Assembly (NCBI RefSeq): GCF_007341385.1 | Contig: NZ_VJYD01000014.1 | Location: forward strand, 1-64,000 | Origin: Flavobacterium daemonense | GTDB taxonomy: Bacteria; Bacteroidota; Bacteroidia; Flavobacteriales; Flavobacteriaceae | Length of the DNA: 64,000 bases | Direction: 5' to 3' | Shown here: piece by piece, positions 34,277 to 41,652 of the stretch | How the letters are laid out: each line of letters opens with the position of its first letter | Position numbering within the stretch: the stretch's first letter is position 1 | Made by a program: the position numbers and the translations under genes | The notes under the pieces: model-generated | What the model saw: only the letters and a program-made list of their open reading frames with translations | What the model was told of the DNA's origin: nothing | Databases searched by the model: none

Positions 34277-34322
34277 CTTAATCTACATTAAGTGCTTTTC
34301 CTTCACATCGAGCGTATCTTTG
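34277..34322 (+). promoter_or_regulatory. Operator and promoter of the pirin gene
   Basis: CTTAATCTACATTAAGTGC (34277-34295) holds the dyad CTTAAT/ATTAAG. Nineteen bases on lies TATCTTTG (34315-34322), then TACTATCAAAAT. The YceI promoter at 35663-35708 has the same dyad, the same 19-base spacing and the same CTATCAAAAT trailer. Confidence 0.7.
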
Positions 34323-34351
34323 TACTATCAAAATCAATAAAAGACAAAATC

Positions 34352-35068
34352 ATGGAAAATATAGTATTGCACAAAGCAGAATCAAGAGGAAATGCAAACC
34401 ACGGATGGCTAAACGCTTATCACAGTTTTAGTTTTGCGAGCTGGTACAATCCAGATAGAATTCAGTTTGGAGCGCTTCGTGTTTTGAACGATGATACGAT
34501 TGCGGGCGGAATGGGTTTTGGAACACATCCTCACGATAATATGGAAATCATTACGATTCCGCTAGAAGGTGATTTAGCTCATAAAGACAGCATGGGAAAT
34601 ACTGAAATCATTAAAAACGGAGATATTCAGGTGATGAGTGCCGGAACTGGAGTTCAGCACAGCGAGTTCAACCCAAACGCAGATCAGCAGACTAAATTGT
34701 TGCAAATCTGGTTGTTTCCTAACAAAAGAAACGTTGCGCCACGTTACCAACAAATTACTTTAAATGTTGCCGACAGACATAATAAATTAGCTCAAATTTT
34801 ATCTCCAAATGCTGATGATGATGGAGTTTGGATTCACCAAGACGCTTGGTTCAACATGGGGAATTTTGATGCTGGAACTGCAACTGAATATAAAATCAAA
34901 AAAGAAGGAAACGGAGTTTATGCTTTCGTTTTGAAAGGAAATGTTACCATCAACGGTCAGGAATTAAATACTCGCGACGCGGTTGGAATTTCAGGAACTG
35001 ATACTTTAAACATTAAAGCAAACACAGATGCTGAATTTTTATTGATGGACATTCCGATGAATTACTAA
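34352..35068 (+). CDS. Pirin family protein
   Basis: A 238-residue bicupin of the pirin/YhhW family. The N-terminal cupin holds the metal ligands in THPHDNMEIITIPLEG and VQHSEFN (three His, one Glu). The C-terminal cupin (residues ~150-238) is less conserved. Some relatives are quercetin 2,3-dioxygenases, but the physiological substrate is generally unknown. It starts at ATG 34352 (MENIVLHKAESRG); 20 further codons upstream overlap the -7 box and are rejected. Shared control with YceI is suggested by the twin promoters. Confidence 0.9.
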   Translation: MENIVLHKAESRGNANHGWLNAYHSFSFASWYNPDRIQFGALRVLNDDTIAGGMGFGTHPHDNMEIITIPLEGDLAHKDSMGNTEIIKNGDIQVMSAGTGVQHSEFNPNADQQTKLLQIWLFPNKRNVAPRYQQITLNVADRHNKLAQILSPNADDDGVWIHQDAWFNMGNFDAGTATEYKIKKEGNGVYAFVLKGNVTINGQELNTRDAVGISGTDTLNIKANTDAEFLLMDIPMNY

Positions 35069-35097
35069 TTCAAAGATTACAATTAATATTTTTTTCA

Positions 35098-35145
35098 GAA
35101 ACGATATTTAAGTTGATTTTCAACTTATTATCGTTTCTTTTTTTG
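35098..35145 (+). terminator. Terminator after the pirin gene
   Basis: AGAAACGATA...AAGTTGA pairs with TCAACTT...ATCGTTTCT around TTT, then a T-run. The stem is long with one internal mismatch. Confidence 0.8.
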
Positions 35146-35240
35146 TTCAAATTTTATTAAAACCCAAAAAGAAAACGTAATTTTATAAGTAAAACCGACT
35201 TATACCCCACTCAAAATTAACCAGTTAAAAATTTTCAGTC

Positions 35241-35471
35241 ATGAATCCTGACAACCTTAAAAAAGAATATACGAACGGCGAAGTAACGATTGTTTGGCAA
35301 TCCGGAAAATGTATTCATTCTGCCAATTGCGTAAAAAACAATCCGGACGTTTTTCGCCCAAAAGAAAAACCTTGGATTACTCCGGAACAATCTACAACTG
35401 AGAAAATAATTTCAACAGTTAATAAATGTCCTTCGGGCGCTTTGAGTTTTTATATGAATAAGAAAAGCTAA
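35241..35471 (+). CDS. Divergent 4Fe-4S mono-cluster protein (YjdI/Fer4_19 type)
   Basis: A 76-residue protein of the PF06902 type. The visible cysteines are CIHSANC (residues ~28-34) and CPSGAL (~61-66), the typical arrangement in this divergent single-cluster ferredoxin family. It should carry one Fe-S cluster and serve as a small electron carrier; the partner is unknown. In relatives it is sometimes fused to or beside an acetyltransferase; here it lies between pirin and YceI. A promoter box cannot be placed with confidence in the ~100 bases upstream. Confidence 0.85.
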   Translation: MNPDNLKKEYTNGEVTIVWQSGKCIHSANCVKNNPDVFRPKEKPWITPEQSTTEKIISTVNKCPSGALSFYMNKKS

Positions 35472-35494
35472 GCTTTACGCATTAGTTTTTTTGC

Positions 35495-35638
35495 CCACAG
35501 ATTACACAGATTAAAGTGATTTTTATTCGCCACAAATTGCACAAATTTTCACAAATTTTGATTCAATTTATTTCGTGTTAATTCGTGCAATTCGTGGCAA
35601 TATCTTTTTTTAATCGTTTTAATCTGTGTAATCTGCGG
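35495..35638. repeat. Nested phrase palindromes (CACAGATT outside, CACAAATT/CGTGCAATT inside)
   Basis: Outer CCACAGATTACACAGATTAA and TTAATCTGTGTAATCTGCGG enclose inner GCCACAAATTGCACAAATT (from 35529) and AATTCGTGCAATTCGTGGC (to 35598). It has the same architecture as 28545-28687 with different third words (TTACAC, TGCAC), matched on both arms. Confidence 0.85.
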
Positions 35639-35662
35639 CAAAGAACATCCCATTTTTCATTT

Positions 35663-35708
35663 CTTAATCTAGGTTAAGTGCAATACGCTTACTACCACCG
35701 TAACTTTG
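35663..35708 (+). promoter_or_regulatory. Operator and promoter of the YceI gene
   Basis: CTTAATCTAGGTTAAGTGC (35663-35681), 19 bases, TAACTTTG (35701-35708), then TCCTATCAAAATGA. It parallels the pirin promoter base for base in layout. Confidence 0.7.
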
Positions 35709-35757
35709 TCCTATCAAAATGAAATTAATTATTTAAAATATTTAAAAAAATAAAATT

Positions 35758-36291
35758 ATGGCAACTACAAAATGGTCAATTGACCCAACACATTCAGAAA
35801 TTGGTTTTAAAGTTAAACACATGATGTTTACAAATGTTTCAGGGAAATTTGGAACTTATGAAGCTTCTGCAATCACAGAAGGAGATAGTTTTGATAATGC
35901 AGATTTCAGTTTTTCTGCTGATATCGCTTCAATCGACACTGCAAATGCAGATCGTGACGGACATTTAAGAAGCGGTGATTTCTTTGATGCTGAAAATCAT
36001 CCAAAATTAACTTTCAAATCTTCTGCTTTCAAAAAAATCAATGATGGCGAGTATGAATTAACTGGAGATTTAGATATTAAAGGTGTTTCTAAAACTGTAA
36101 AATTCCCAGTTGAATTTAGCGGAATCATGACTGATCCTTGGGGAAATACAAAAGTAGGTTTAAGCATAGAAGGAAAAATTAATCGTAAAGATTGGGGTTT
36201 AAACTGGAACTCAGCTCTTGAAACTGGTGGTGTTTTAGTAGGTGAAGAAGTTCGTTTAAACATTGAATTACAATTTGTAAAACAAGCTTAA
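35758..36291 (+). CDS. YceI family protein
   Basis: A 177-residue lipocalin-like protein of the YceI family, which binds long isoprenoid or fatty-acid-like molecules in a beta-barrel. Family blocks: WSIDPTHSEIGFKVKHMMF, ADRDGHLRSGDFFDAENHPKLTFKS (given in order), TGDLDIKGVSKTVKFPVEF and NRKDWGLNWN. There is no signal peptide, unlike E. coli YceI, so this copy should be cytoplasmic. The shared promoter with pirin suggests a common stress or redox response (inference). Confidence 0.93.
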   Translation: MATTKWSIDPTHSEIGFKVKHMMFTNVSGKFGTYEASAITEGDSFDNADFSFSADIASIDTANADRDGHLRSGDFFDAENHPKLTFKSSAFKKINDGEYELTGDLDIKGVSKTVKFPVEFSGIMTDPWGNTKVGLSIEGKINRKDWGLNWNSALETGGVLVGEEVRLNIELQFVKQA

Positions 36292-36322
36292 TACTTTACA
36301 ATTAGGTTTTAATTTGGTTAAG

Positions 36323-36357
36323 AAGCCTGTACTTTCTCGGAGTGCAGGCTTTTTTTA
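36323..36357 (+). terminator. Terminator after the YceI gene
   Basis: AGCCTG-T-ACT pairs with AGT-G-CAGGCT around TTCTCGG, followed by seven Ts. Confidence 0.85.
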
Positions 36358-36362
36358 TTTTT

Positions 36363-36538
36363 GCCACGAATTACACGAATTTTCACTAATTTTTTTTCTC
36401 AAAACTGGATTTTTTTTTTTTGCCACAGATTAAAAAGATTAAAAAGGATTTTTTCTGCTTTCTGAGAATAAATAATCTGTAAAAATCTTTTTAATCTGTG
36501 GCAAAAAATAATTCGTGGAAATTCGTGTAATTCGTGGC
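36363..36538. repeat. Nested phrase palindromes in the reverse order (CACGAATT outside, CACAGATT inside)
   Basis: Outer GCCACGAATTACACGAATTT (36363) pairs with AAATTCGTGTAATTCGTGGC (to 36538). Inner GCCACAGATTAAAAAGATT (36422) pairs with AATCTTTTTAATCTGTGGC (to 36502). It fills the gap between the YceI terminator and the AraC gene. Confidence 0.88.
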
Positions 36539-36552
36539 AAACTCAAAAAAAA

Positions 36553-37416
36553 TCAGCGCGCAGTATTTCTAAATTCTGTTGGCGATAGTCCGGTTTGTTT
36601 TTTGAAGAATCGAGAGAAATACGAGTAATCTTCATAACCTACTTTAAAGGCAACTTCGTTTATGGCTAATTGTTTGTCGATCAACATTCTTTTTATCTCC
36701 AGAATTACACGATCTGTAATTACTTCCGTCGCTGTCTTTTGCAGAATTTCATTGCAGATTCTATTTAAATGTTTCAGCGTTATATTCAATTTTTCTGCGT
36801 AGAACGACGGCAGTTTTTCAGTTCTGAAATATTTTTCTAACAACGATTCAAACTTGTTGATTTTAATATTGTAGGAATGCGTTTGATGGGAATAGGTTTC
36901 ACCGTATTTTCTCGAAATTTCAATATGAATACAATCTAATAAATTCAGCATTTTATCTAATTGCATTTTATTGCTCATATTGTTTTCCTGAATCAGCAAA
37001 TTAAAATAAGGCAGGATTTTAGATATTTCATTTTCTTCAAAAACCAATTCTGGCCGGTTATGAATTGAATGATAAAAATTGTAATCGTTGATTTTTTTTT
37101 GTCCGAAATATAAATTGTACAATTCCTGTGAAAAGATAATTACGAAGCCTTCAACATCTTCAGACAAATTCCAATGATGCATTTGTCCTGGCTGAAGCAC
37201 AAACAAACTTCCTCTTTTTATCTCAAATTGATCAAAATCAACTTCGTGTTTCCCAGAACCTTTAGTAAAAAACACCATTAAATAGGAATCATGTCGGTGC
37301 GCTTCCTCAACAAAACTGTGGCTTTTCAAGTGCTCCTTAAATGCATTCACGTAAAAATCGCGATGAATATCGTTACAGCTAAAATTTTGAACACTATAAA
37401 CTGGATATCTTTTCAT
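36553..37416 (-). CDS. AraC family transcriptional regulator
   Basis: A 287-residue regulator with an N-terminal cupin-like sensing domain (EEAHRHDSYLMVFFTKGSGKHEVDFDQ in order, VLQPGQMHHW) and a C-terminal double helix-turn-helix at about 185-285. The conserved second-HTH stretch is VAFKVGYEDYSYFSRFFKKQTGLSPTEFR. The ligand is not known. It faces the YceI gene tail to tail across a repeat, so it may or may not control pirin/YceI; the shared dyad there is a possible but unproven target. It starts at ATG 37416. Confidence 0.92.
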   Translation of the reverse strand: MKRYPVYSVQNFSCNDIHRDFYVNAFKEHLKSHSFVEEAHRHDSYLMVFFTKGSGKHEVDFDQFEIKRGSLFVLQPGQMHHWNLSEDVEGFVIIFSQELYNLYFGQKKINDYNFYHSIHNRPELVFEENEISKILPYFNLLIQENNMSNKMQLDKMLNLLDCIHIEISRKYGETYSHQTHSYNIKINKFESLLEKYFRTEKLPSFYAEKLNITLKHLNRICNEILQKTATEVITDRVILEIKRMLIDKQLAINEVAFKVGYEDYSYFSRFFKKQTGLSPTEFRNTAR

Positions 37417-37435
37417 AAGCTTTTAAATGAGAATT

Positions 37436-37513
37436 GCACGCAGATGAAACAGATTTATACTAATTTACACTGGTTTTTTTATCTAATCCGTAAAACCTGC
37501 GTCATCTGTGTGC
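37436..37513. repeat. CGCAGATGAAACAGATT palindromic repeat
   Basis: GCACGCAGATGAAACAGATT faces AACCTGCGTCATCTGTGTGC. It is an imperfect inverted repeat of the CACAGAT word class in the 234-base gap before the DUF983 gene. Confidence 0.65.
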
Positions 37514-37619
37514 CATTTACAACAAGTTTTACACAAAGCCAAAAACAAAACAGAACAAAATGTCTTTATTGTGCTATAATTAGCGAAGATATAAAAAAGA
37601 GTTCTATAACAAGCTAGTT

Positions 37620-37627
37620 TATCTTTG
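37620..37627 (+). promoter_or_regulatory. -7 promoter box of the DUF983 gene
   Basis: TATCTTTG matches TAnnTTTG, 23 bases before ATG 37651. Confidence 0.6.
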
Positions 37628-37650
37628 TACAAACAAAAAACAACAAAGTC

Positions 37651-38013
37651 ATGTCAAATGCACTAACTCATATTTTAAGCAACGAATGTCCTATTTGTCA
37701 CAAAGGAAAAGTATTTACAGACAAGAATATTTTTCTGAATTTCAGCTTACCAAAAATGAATGAACACTGCAGTCATTGCAATTATAAATTTCAAAAAGAG
37801 CCTGGCTATTTCTTTGGAGCTATGTATGTAAACTACGGATTAACAGTTGCTCAGGGAATTGCAACGTATTGCATTGCGCAGTTTTTCTTCGAAAAAAACT
37901 TCGATTTAAGAATTCTTCCCATCATTGCTGTGGCAATTACTGTGCTTACGCCTTTTAATCTGAGATTTTCAAGGTTAGCGTGGATTTATATTTTTAAGGA
38001 TTATACGAAATAA
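37651..38013 (+). CDS. DUF983 family membrane protein
   Basis: A 120-residue protein with two CxxC pairs near the N-terminus, CPICHKGKVF (residues ~12-21) and HCSHCNYKFQKEPGYFFGAMYVNYG (in order), then two hydrophobic segments (residues ~65-85 and ~92-110). This zinc-ribbon-plus-two-helix layout is typical of DUF983. The function is unknown; some relatives lie near cytochrome oxidase genes, but not here. The fabD promoter begins 9 bases after its stop. Confidence 0.88.
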   Translation: MSNALTHILSNECPICHKGKVFTDKNIFLNFSLPKMNEHCSHCNYKFQKEPGYFFGAMYVNYGLTVAQGIATYCIAQFFFEKNFDLRILPIIAVAITVLTPFNLRFSRLAWIYIFKDYTK

Positions 38014-38021
38014 AAAAGTGT

Positions 38022-38029
38022 TATTTTTG
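38022..38029 (+). promoter_or_regulatory. -7 promoter box of fabD
   Basis: TATTTTTG matches TAnnTTTG; ATG 38087 is 57 bases downstream. Confidence 0.55.
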
Positions 38030-38086
38030 CCTTTCAATTGAAACTAATTTTCAATTCCAAAAAAAAATAAAAAACAAATTAGACAA

Positions 38087-38959
38087 ATGAAAGCATACGT
38101 ATTTCCAGGTCAGGGCGCACAGTTTACAGGAATGGGCAAAGACTTATATGAAAACTCGGCTTTAGCCAAAGAATTATTCGAAAAAGCTAATGAAATTTTA
38201 GGTTTTAGAATCACAGATATTATGTTTGAAGGCACTGCCGAAGAACTAAAAGAAACTAAAGTTACACAACCAGCTGTATTTTTGCACTCTGTTATTTTAG
38301 CTAAAACTTTAGAAGATTTCAAACCAGAAATGGTTGCAGGGCACTCATTAGGAGAATTTTCAGCTTTGGTTGCTAACGGAACTTTATCTTTTGAGGACGG
38401 ATTAAAATTAGTTTCTCAGCGTGCTCTTGCAATGCAAAAAGCTTGCGAAATTACACCATCAACTATGGCTGCGGTTTTAGGTTTAGCTGATAATGTTGTT
38501 GAAGAAGTTTGCGCTTCTATCGATGGAGTTGTGGTTGCTGCAAATTACAACTGTCCTGGACAATTAGTTATTTCTGGCGAAACTACTGCTGTTGAAAAAG
38601 CTTGTGAAGCAATGAAAGCGGCTGGCGCAAAACGTGCTTTAATATTACCTGTTGGTGGAGCTTTCCACTCTCCAATGATGGAACCAGCAAGAGAAGAATT
38701 AGCGGCTGCAATTGAAGCAACTACTTTCTCGACTCCTATTTGCCCAGTGTACCAAAATGTAACTGCAAATGCAGTTTCTGATGCAAATGAAATTAAAAAG
38801 AACTTAATCATTCAATTGACTGCTCCGGTAAAATGGACACAATCTGTGCAACAAATGATCGCTGACGGCGCTACTTTGTTTACTGAAGTTGGCCCAGGAA
38901 AAGTTTTGGCTGGCTTGATTAATAAAATTGATAAAGAAGCGGTTACTGCTAATGCGTAA
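38087..38959 (+). CDS. fabD: Malonyl-CoA:ACP transacylase
   Basis: A 290-residue enzyme that loads malonyl groups onto acyl carrier protein to start fatty-acid elongation. Catalytic Ser87 is in AGHSLGEFSALVA and His194 in GGAFHSPMMEPAR. The oxyanion region PGQGAQFTGMGKDLY is at the N-terminus, and SQRALAMQKAC carries the substrate Arg. Length and motifs are normal. It is not in a fab cluster here and is transcribed alone, with a strong terminator after it. Confidence 0.96.
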   Translation: MKAYVFPGQGAQFTGMGKDLYENSALAKELFEKANEILGFRITDIMFEGTAEELKETKVTQPAVFLHSVILAKTLEDFKPEMVAGHSLGEFSALVANGTLSFEDGLKLVSQRALAMQKACEITPSTMAAVLGLADNVVEEVCASIDGVVVAANYNCPGQLVISGETTAVEKACEAMKAAGAKRALILPVGGAFHSPMMEPAREELAAAIEATTFSTPICPVYQNVTANAVSDANEIKKNLIIQLTAPVKWTQSVQQMIADGATLFTEVGPGKVLAGLINKIDKEAVTANA

Positions 38960-39008
38960 TTTGTGTTCAGTATTCAGTTTTTAGTGATCAGTTGAAAACC
39001 ATACATAT

Positions 39009-39043
39009 AAAAAGCTCTGAAAAATAAATTTTTCAGAGCTTTT
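39009..39043 (+). terminator. Terminator after fabD
   Basis: AAAAAGCTCTGAAAAA pairs perfectly with TTTTTCAGAGCTTTTT around a short loop. It directly abuts REP-like copy R4. Confidence 0.9.
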
Positions 39044-39144
39044 TGTCATTTCGACGAAGGAGAAATCTTCGCAAGAAACTCTACATAGAAAATCCGCAAC
39101 TTTGTCGAGCTACTAGCGAAGATTTCTCCTTCGTCGAAATGACA
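39044..39144. repeat. REP-like ~100-bp palindrome, copy R4
   Basis: TGTCATTTCGACGAAGGAG pairs with CTCCTTCGTCGAAATGACA, and AAATCTTCGC with GCGAAGATTT. The centre has CAACTTTGTCGAG. Confidence 0.9.
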
Positions 39145-39187
39145 TACTAAAATGAAAAATTAAAAAACACATATTTTTAAATTCATT

Positions 39188-40093
39188 TTATGAAACTTTC
39201 TTTTCCTTCTTCTTATAATTCACAATAAAAACGCCAAGAATAATAAGCACAGTAGCAATAATAAAATCGATTGTGATTACTTCATCTAAAAGCAACCAAC
39301 CCAGAAAAACTGCAATTATAGTATTGATATAAGCCAAAATAGAAACCTGAACTGCAGTAACATGTTTCAAAGCATAACTATAAGAGAAAAAAGCAATTAC
39401 AGATCCAAAAATCGATAAATACAAAGCTGCAAAAATACTTCTTGAACTCCATGAACTCAAATCTGGATTTGGCGAAAAAATAGAAGCTAAAACCAATTGA
39501 ATGCAAGAGGCAGAAGTAAATTGATAAAACAAGTTAAGCACAATATTGTTTGATTTATTGGCGTGTGTTTTGGTATAAATTGTTCCAATAGCCCAAGCTA
39601 AAATTGCAAATCCCATGAACATCATTCCGGTTCTGTAATCAGCATCTAAAAATGATCCAAGTCCGTCTTTGAAAATAAAGACAACTCCTGAAAACCCAAT
39701 TAATACTCCAATAAAACCTTTGAAGCTCATTTTTTGCAATCCAACTAAAATGCTTCCAAGAAATATTAATATTGGAGATAAAGCACTTATTACAGAAGCT
39801 AATCCGCTTGGAAGAGTCTTTTCAGCAATTGTTGTAAATCCATTTGCAATTACAATCATTAAAATCGAAGGAATGAGCTGTTGTTTGAAATTCTTCCAGC
39901 CAATCCACTTCAGTTCTTTTTTAAACAATAAAATCGTCATCATGATCAATCCTGCCAATCCTTGACGAATAGAGGTTACAAACCATGGCGGAATCGTTTC
40001 AACCGCAACACGAATACCTAAAAAGGTAGTTCCCCATACGATTCCAACAGCTGCAAGAGCAAAAATTAATTTATAATCTAAACTTTGTTTCAT
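39188..40093 (-). CDS. EamA/DMT family transporter
   Basis: A 301-residue inner-membrane protein with ten predicted hydrophobic segments arranged as two EamA repeats. The first starts FALAAVGIVWGTTFLGIRVA with PPWFVTSIRQGLAG, and the second at about residue 150 has GFAILAWAIGTIYTK. The C-terminus is a lysine-rich tail. Members export metabolites such as amino acids or act as nucleotide-sugar-like carriers; the substrate cannot be inferred. It is separate from the galE operon by a terminator. Confidence 0.92.
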   Translation of the reverse strand: MKQSLDYKLIFALAAVGIVWGTTFLGIRVAVETIPPWFVTSIRQGLAGLIMMTILLFKKELKWIGWKNFKQQLIPSILMIVIANGFTTIAEKTLPSGLASVISALSPILIFLGSILVGLQKMSFKGFIGVLIGFSGVVFIFKDGLGSFLDADYRTGMMFMGFAILAWAIGTIYTKTHANKSNNIVLNLFYQFTSASCIQLVLASIFSPNPDLSSWSSRSIFAALYLSIFGSVIAFFSYSYALKHVTAVQVSILAYINTIIAVFLGWLLLDEVITIDFIIATVLIILGVFIVNYKKKEKKVS

Positions 40094-40110
40094 AAAAGTT
40101 AAATGCCATT

Positions 40111-40151
40111 AAAAAAAGATCCCAAATTATAGTATTATAATTTGGGATCTT
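40111..40151 (-). terminator. Terminator of the galE operon
   Basis: AAGATCCCAAATTAT pairs with ATAATTTGGGATCTT (15 bp). On the minus strand it is followed by seven Ts, 27 bases after the galE stop. Confidence 0.88.
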
Positions 40152-40177
40152 AAAATTTATAATTTTAATCAAAGGAA

Positions 40178-41194
40178 TTAGATATTCCTCACTTTCTGTT
40201 CCCATTTCCAGGCGCTTGCCATTGCTTCGTCTAAACTTAGTTCAGCCTTCCAGCCCAAGACATTATTTGCCTTATCGGTATTTGCATAAGCTTCTGTAAT
40301 ATCACCTTCACGACGTGGTTTAATTGCGTATGGCAGTTTTTTATCGCTTACTTTCTCAAAACTATGAATGACTTCAAGTACAGAACTTCCTTTTCCAGTT
40401 CCTAAATTGAATGTTTCTACTTTTGCTAAATTCTTTTTGTTCAATAAACGCTTTAAGGCAATAACGTGCGCTTTTGCTAAATCGACAACGTGAATATAAT
40501 CACGAATTGCAGTTCCGTCTGGCGTTGGATAATCATTTCCAAAAACAGACAATTCCTGACGCAATCCTGCTCCAGTTTGTGTAATAAAAGGCACTAAATT
40601 TTGAGGAACTCCAAGTGGCAACTCTCCAATTTCAGTTGAAGAATGCGCGCCTACCGGATTAAAATAACGCAATAAAATCGCGCTGATATTAGTTACTTTA
40701 GTTGTATCTGTAATAATTTCTTCACCAATTTGCTTTGTGTTTCCGTAAGGAGACATTGCAGTTTGAACCGGAGCATCTTCTGTAATTGGCATTTTTTCGG
40801 CTTGACCGTAAACCGTACAAGACGAACTAAAAATAAAACTTGCCTCAGGTTTTTGCTGCAATTCCTGTAAAAGATAAACTAAACTGCTAATGTTATTTTC
40901 GTAATATAATAATGGCTGTTCAACACTTTCACCAACTGCTTTTGAAGCCGCAAAATGAATAACCCCAGTAACATCATCATGTTTTTTAAAGAAATCCCGA
41001 ACGGCACTTTTCTCTCTTAAATCAATTTTTTCGAATAAAGGCGTTTTTCCTGTTATTGCTGTAATTCCTTTTAAAACATCTTCTGAAGAATTCGAAAGAT
41101 TATCAATGATCACAACTTCGAAGCCTTCATTTTGCAATTCGACTACCGTGTGAGATCCAATAAATCCGAGTCCTCCCGTTACTAATACTTTCAT
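40178..41194 (-). CDS. galE: UDP-glucose 4-epimerase
   Basis: A 338-residue short-chain dehydrogenase-type epimerase interconverting UDP-glucose and UDP-galactose. The NAD motif TGGLGFIGSH lies at residues 6-15, the catalytic Tyr150 and Lys154 are in SPYGNTK, and the Ser/Thr cluster is SSSCTVYG. DYIHVVDLAKAH and YANTDKA are typical of GalE. It is the last gene of a three-gene minus-strand unit with the NTF2-like gene and the DegT aminotransferase, which suggests supply of sugars for envelope polysaccharide (inference). Confidence 0.95.
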   Translation of the reverse strand: MKVLVTGGLGFIGSHTVVELQNEGFEVVIIDNLSNSSEDVLKGITAITGKTPLFEKIDLREKSAVRDFFKKHDDVTGVIHFAASKAVGESVEQPLLYYENNISSLVYLLQELQQKPEASFIFSSSCTVYGQAEKMPITEDAPVQTAMSPYGNTKQIGEEIITDTTKVTNISAILLRYFNPVGAHSSTEIGELPLGVPQNLVPFITQTGAGLRQELSVFGNDYPTPDGTAIRDYIHVVDLAKAHVIALKRLLNKKNLAKVETFNLGTGKGSSVLEVIHSFEKVSDKKLPYAIKPRREGDITEAYANTDKANNVLGWKAELSLDEAMASAWKWEQKVRNI

Positions 41195-41209
41195 TTTGTG
41201 GTTGTTTTT

Positions 41210-41650
41210 TTATGTAGTTAATTTATAAGCTTGTCTTGCGATAAGAATCCATTTGCTTTTTTGTTTTTGCCAAACAAGCATTATTCCTATTTTAATGTCT
41301 TTATCGACGCCACCATCTTTAGTATGAGCTGCAAGTACATGTCTGACAATCGCAACATCATTTTGAATTGTGATGGTTTGGTCTTGAAAATCTATTGTTA
41401 CGAAATCAGATTTTCCGCTAACGATTCCCTCGATAAATTCTGCCTGATTTTGGAAATTTCCGTTTGAGTGTACGTAATTTAACTTATCCGAAGTCAATGC
41501 TTTCAATTTCGTTCCATCAGCATCAATCATCGCTTGGCGCAAAATCTCAACTTGGCTGTTTACCTCATTCTCTTCTTTAGAATTTGTTTTTTGGGCAAAA
41601 ACCGAAAACTGCACCAAAATCATCAAAATTAAAAGACCGCTTCTTCTCAT
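41210..41650 (-). CDS. Secreted NTF2-like (DUF4440-type) protein
   Basis: A 146-residue protein with signal peptide MRRSGLLILMILVQFSVFAQ. A single NTF2-like cone domain follows (residues ~28-144), with EILRQAMIDADGTKLKALTSDKLNYVHSNG and VIVWQKQKSKWILIARQAYKL-like ends. Family members are small binding or enzymatic barrels; no activity can be assigned. It lies 15 bases from galE and 2 bases from the aminotransferase gene, so it is co-transcribed with both. Confidence 0.85.
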   Translation of the reverse strand: MRRSGLLILMILVQFSVFAQKTNSKEENEVNSQVEILRQAMIDADGTKLKALTSDKLNYVHSNGNFQNQAEFIEGIVSGKSDFVTIDFQDQTITIQNDVAIVRHVLAAHTKDGGVDKDIKIGIMLVWQKQKSKWILIARQAYKLTT

Positions 41651-41652
41651 AT

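Noticed and set aside
37291..37617. 108-codon plus frame opposite the AraC regulator
   Set aside because: It is antisense to the AraC gene start and then translates the CAGATG palindrome; no protein family features.
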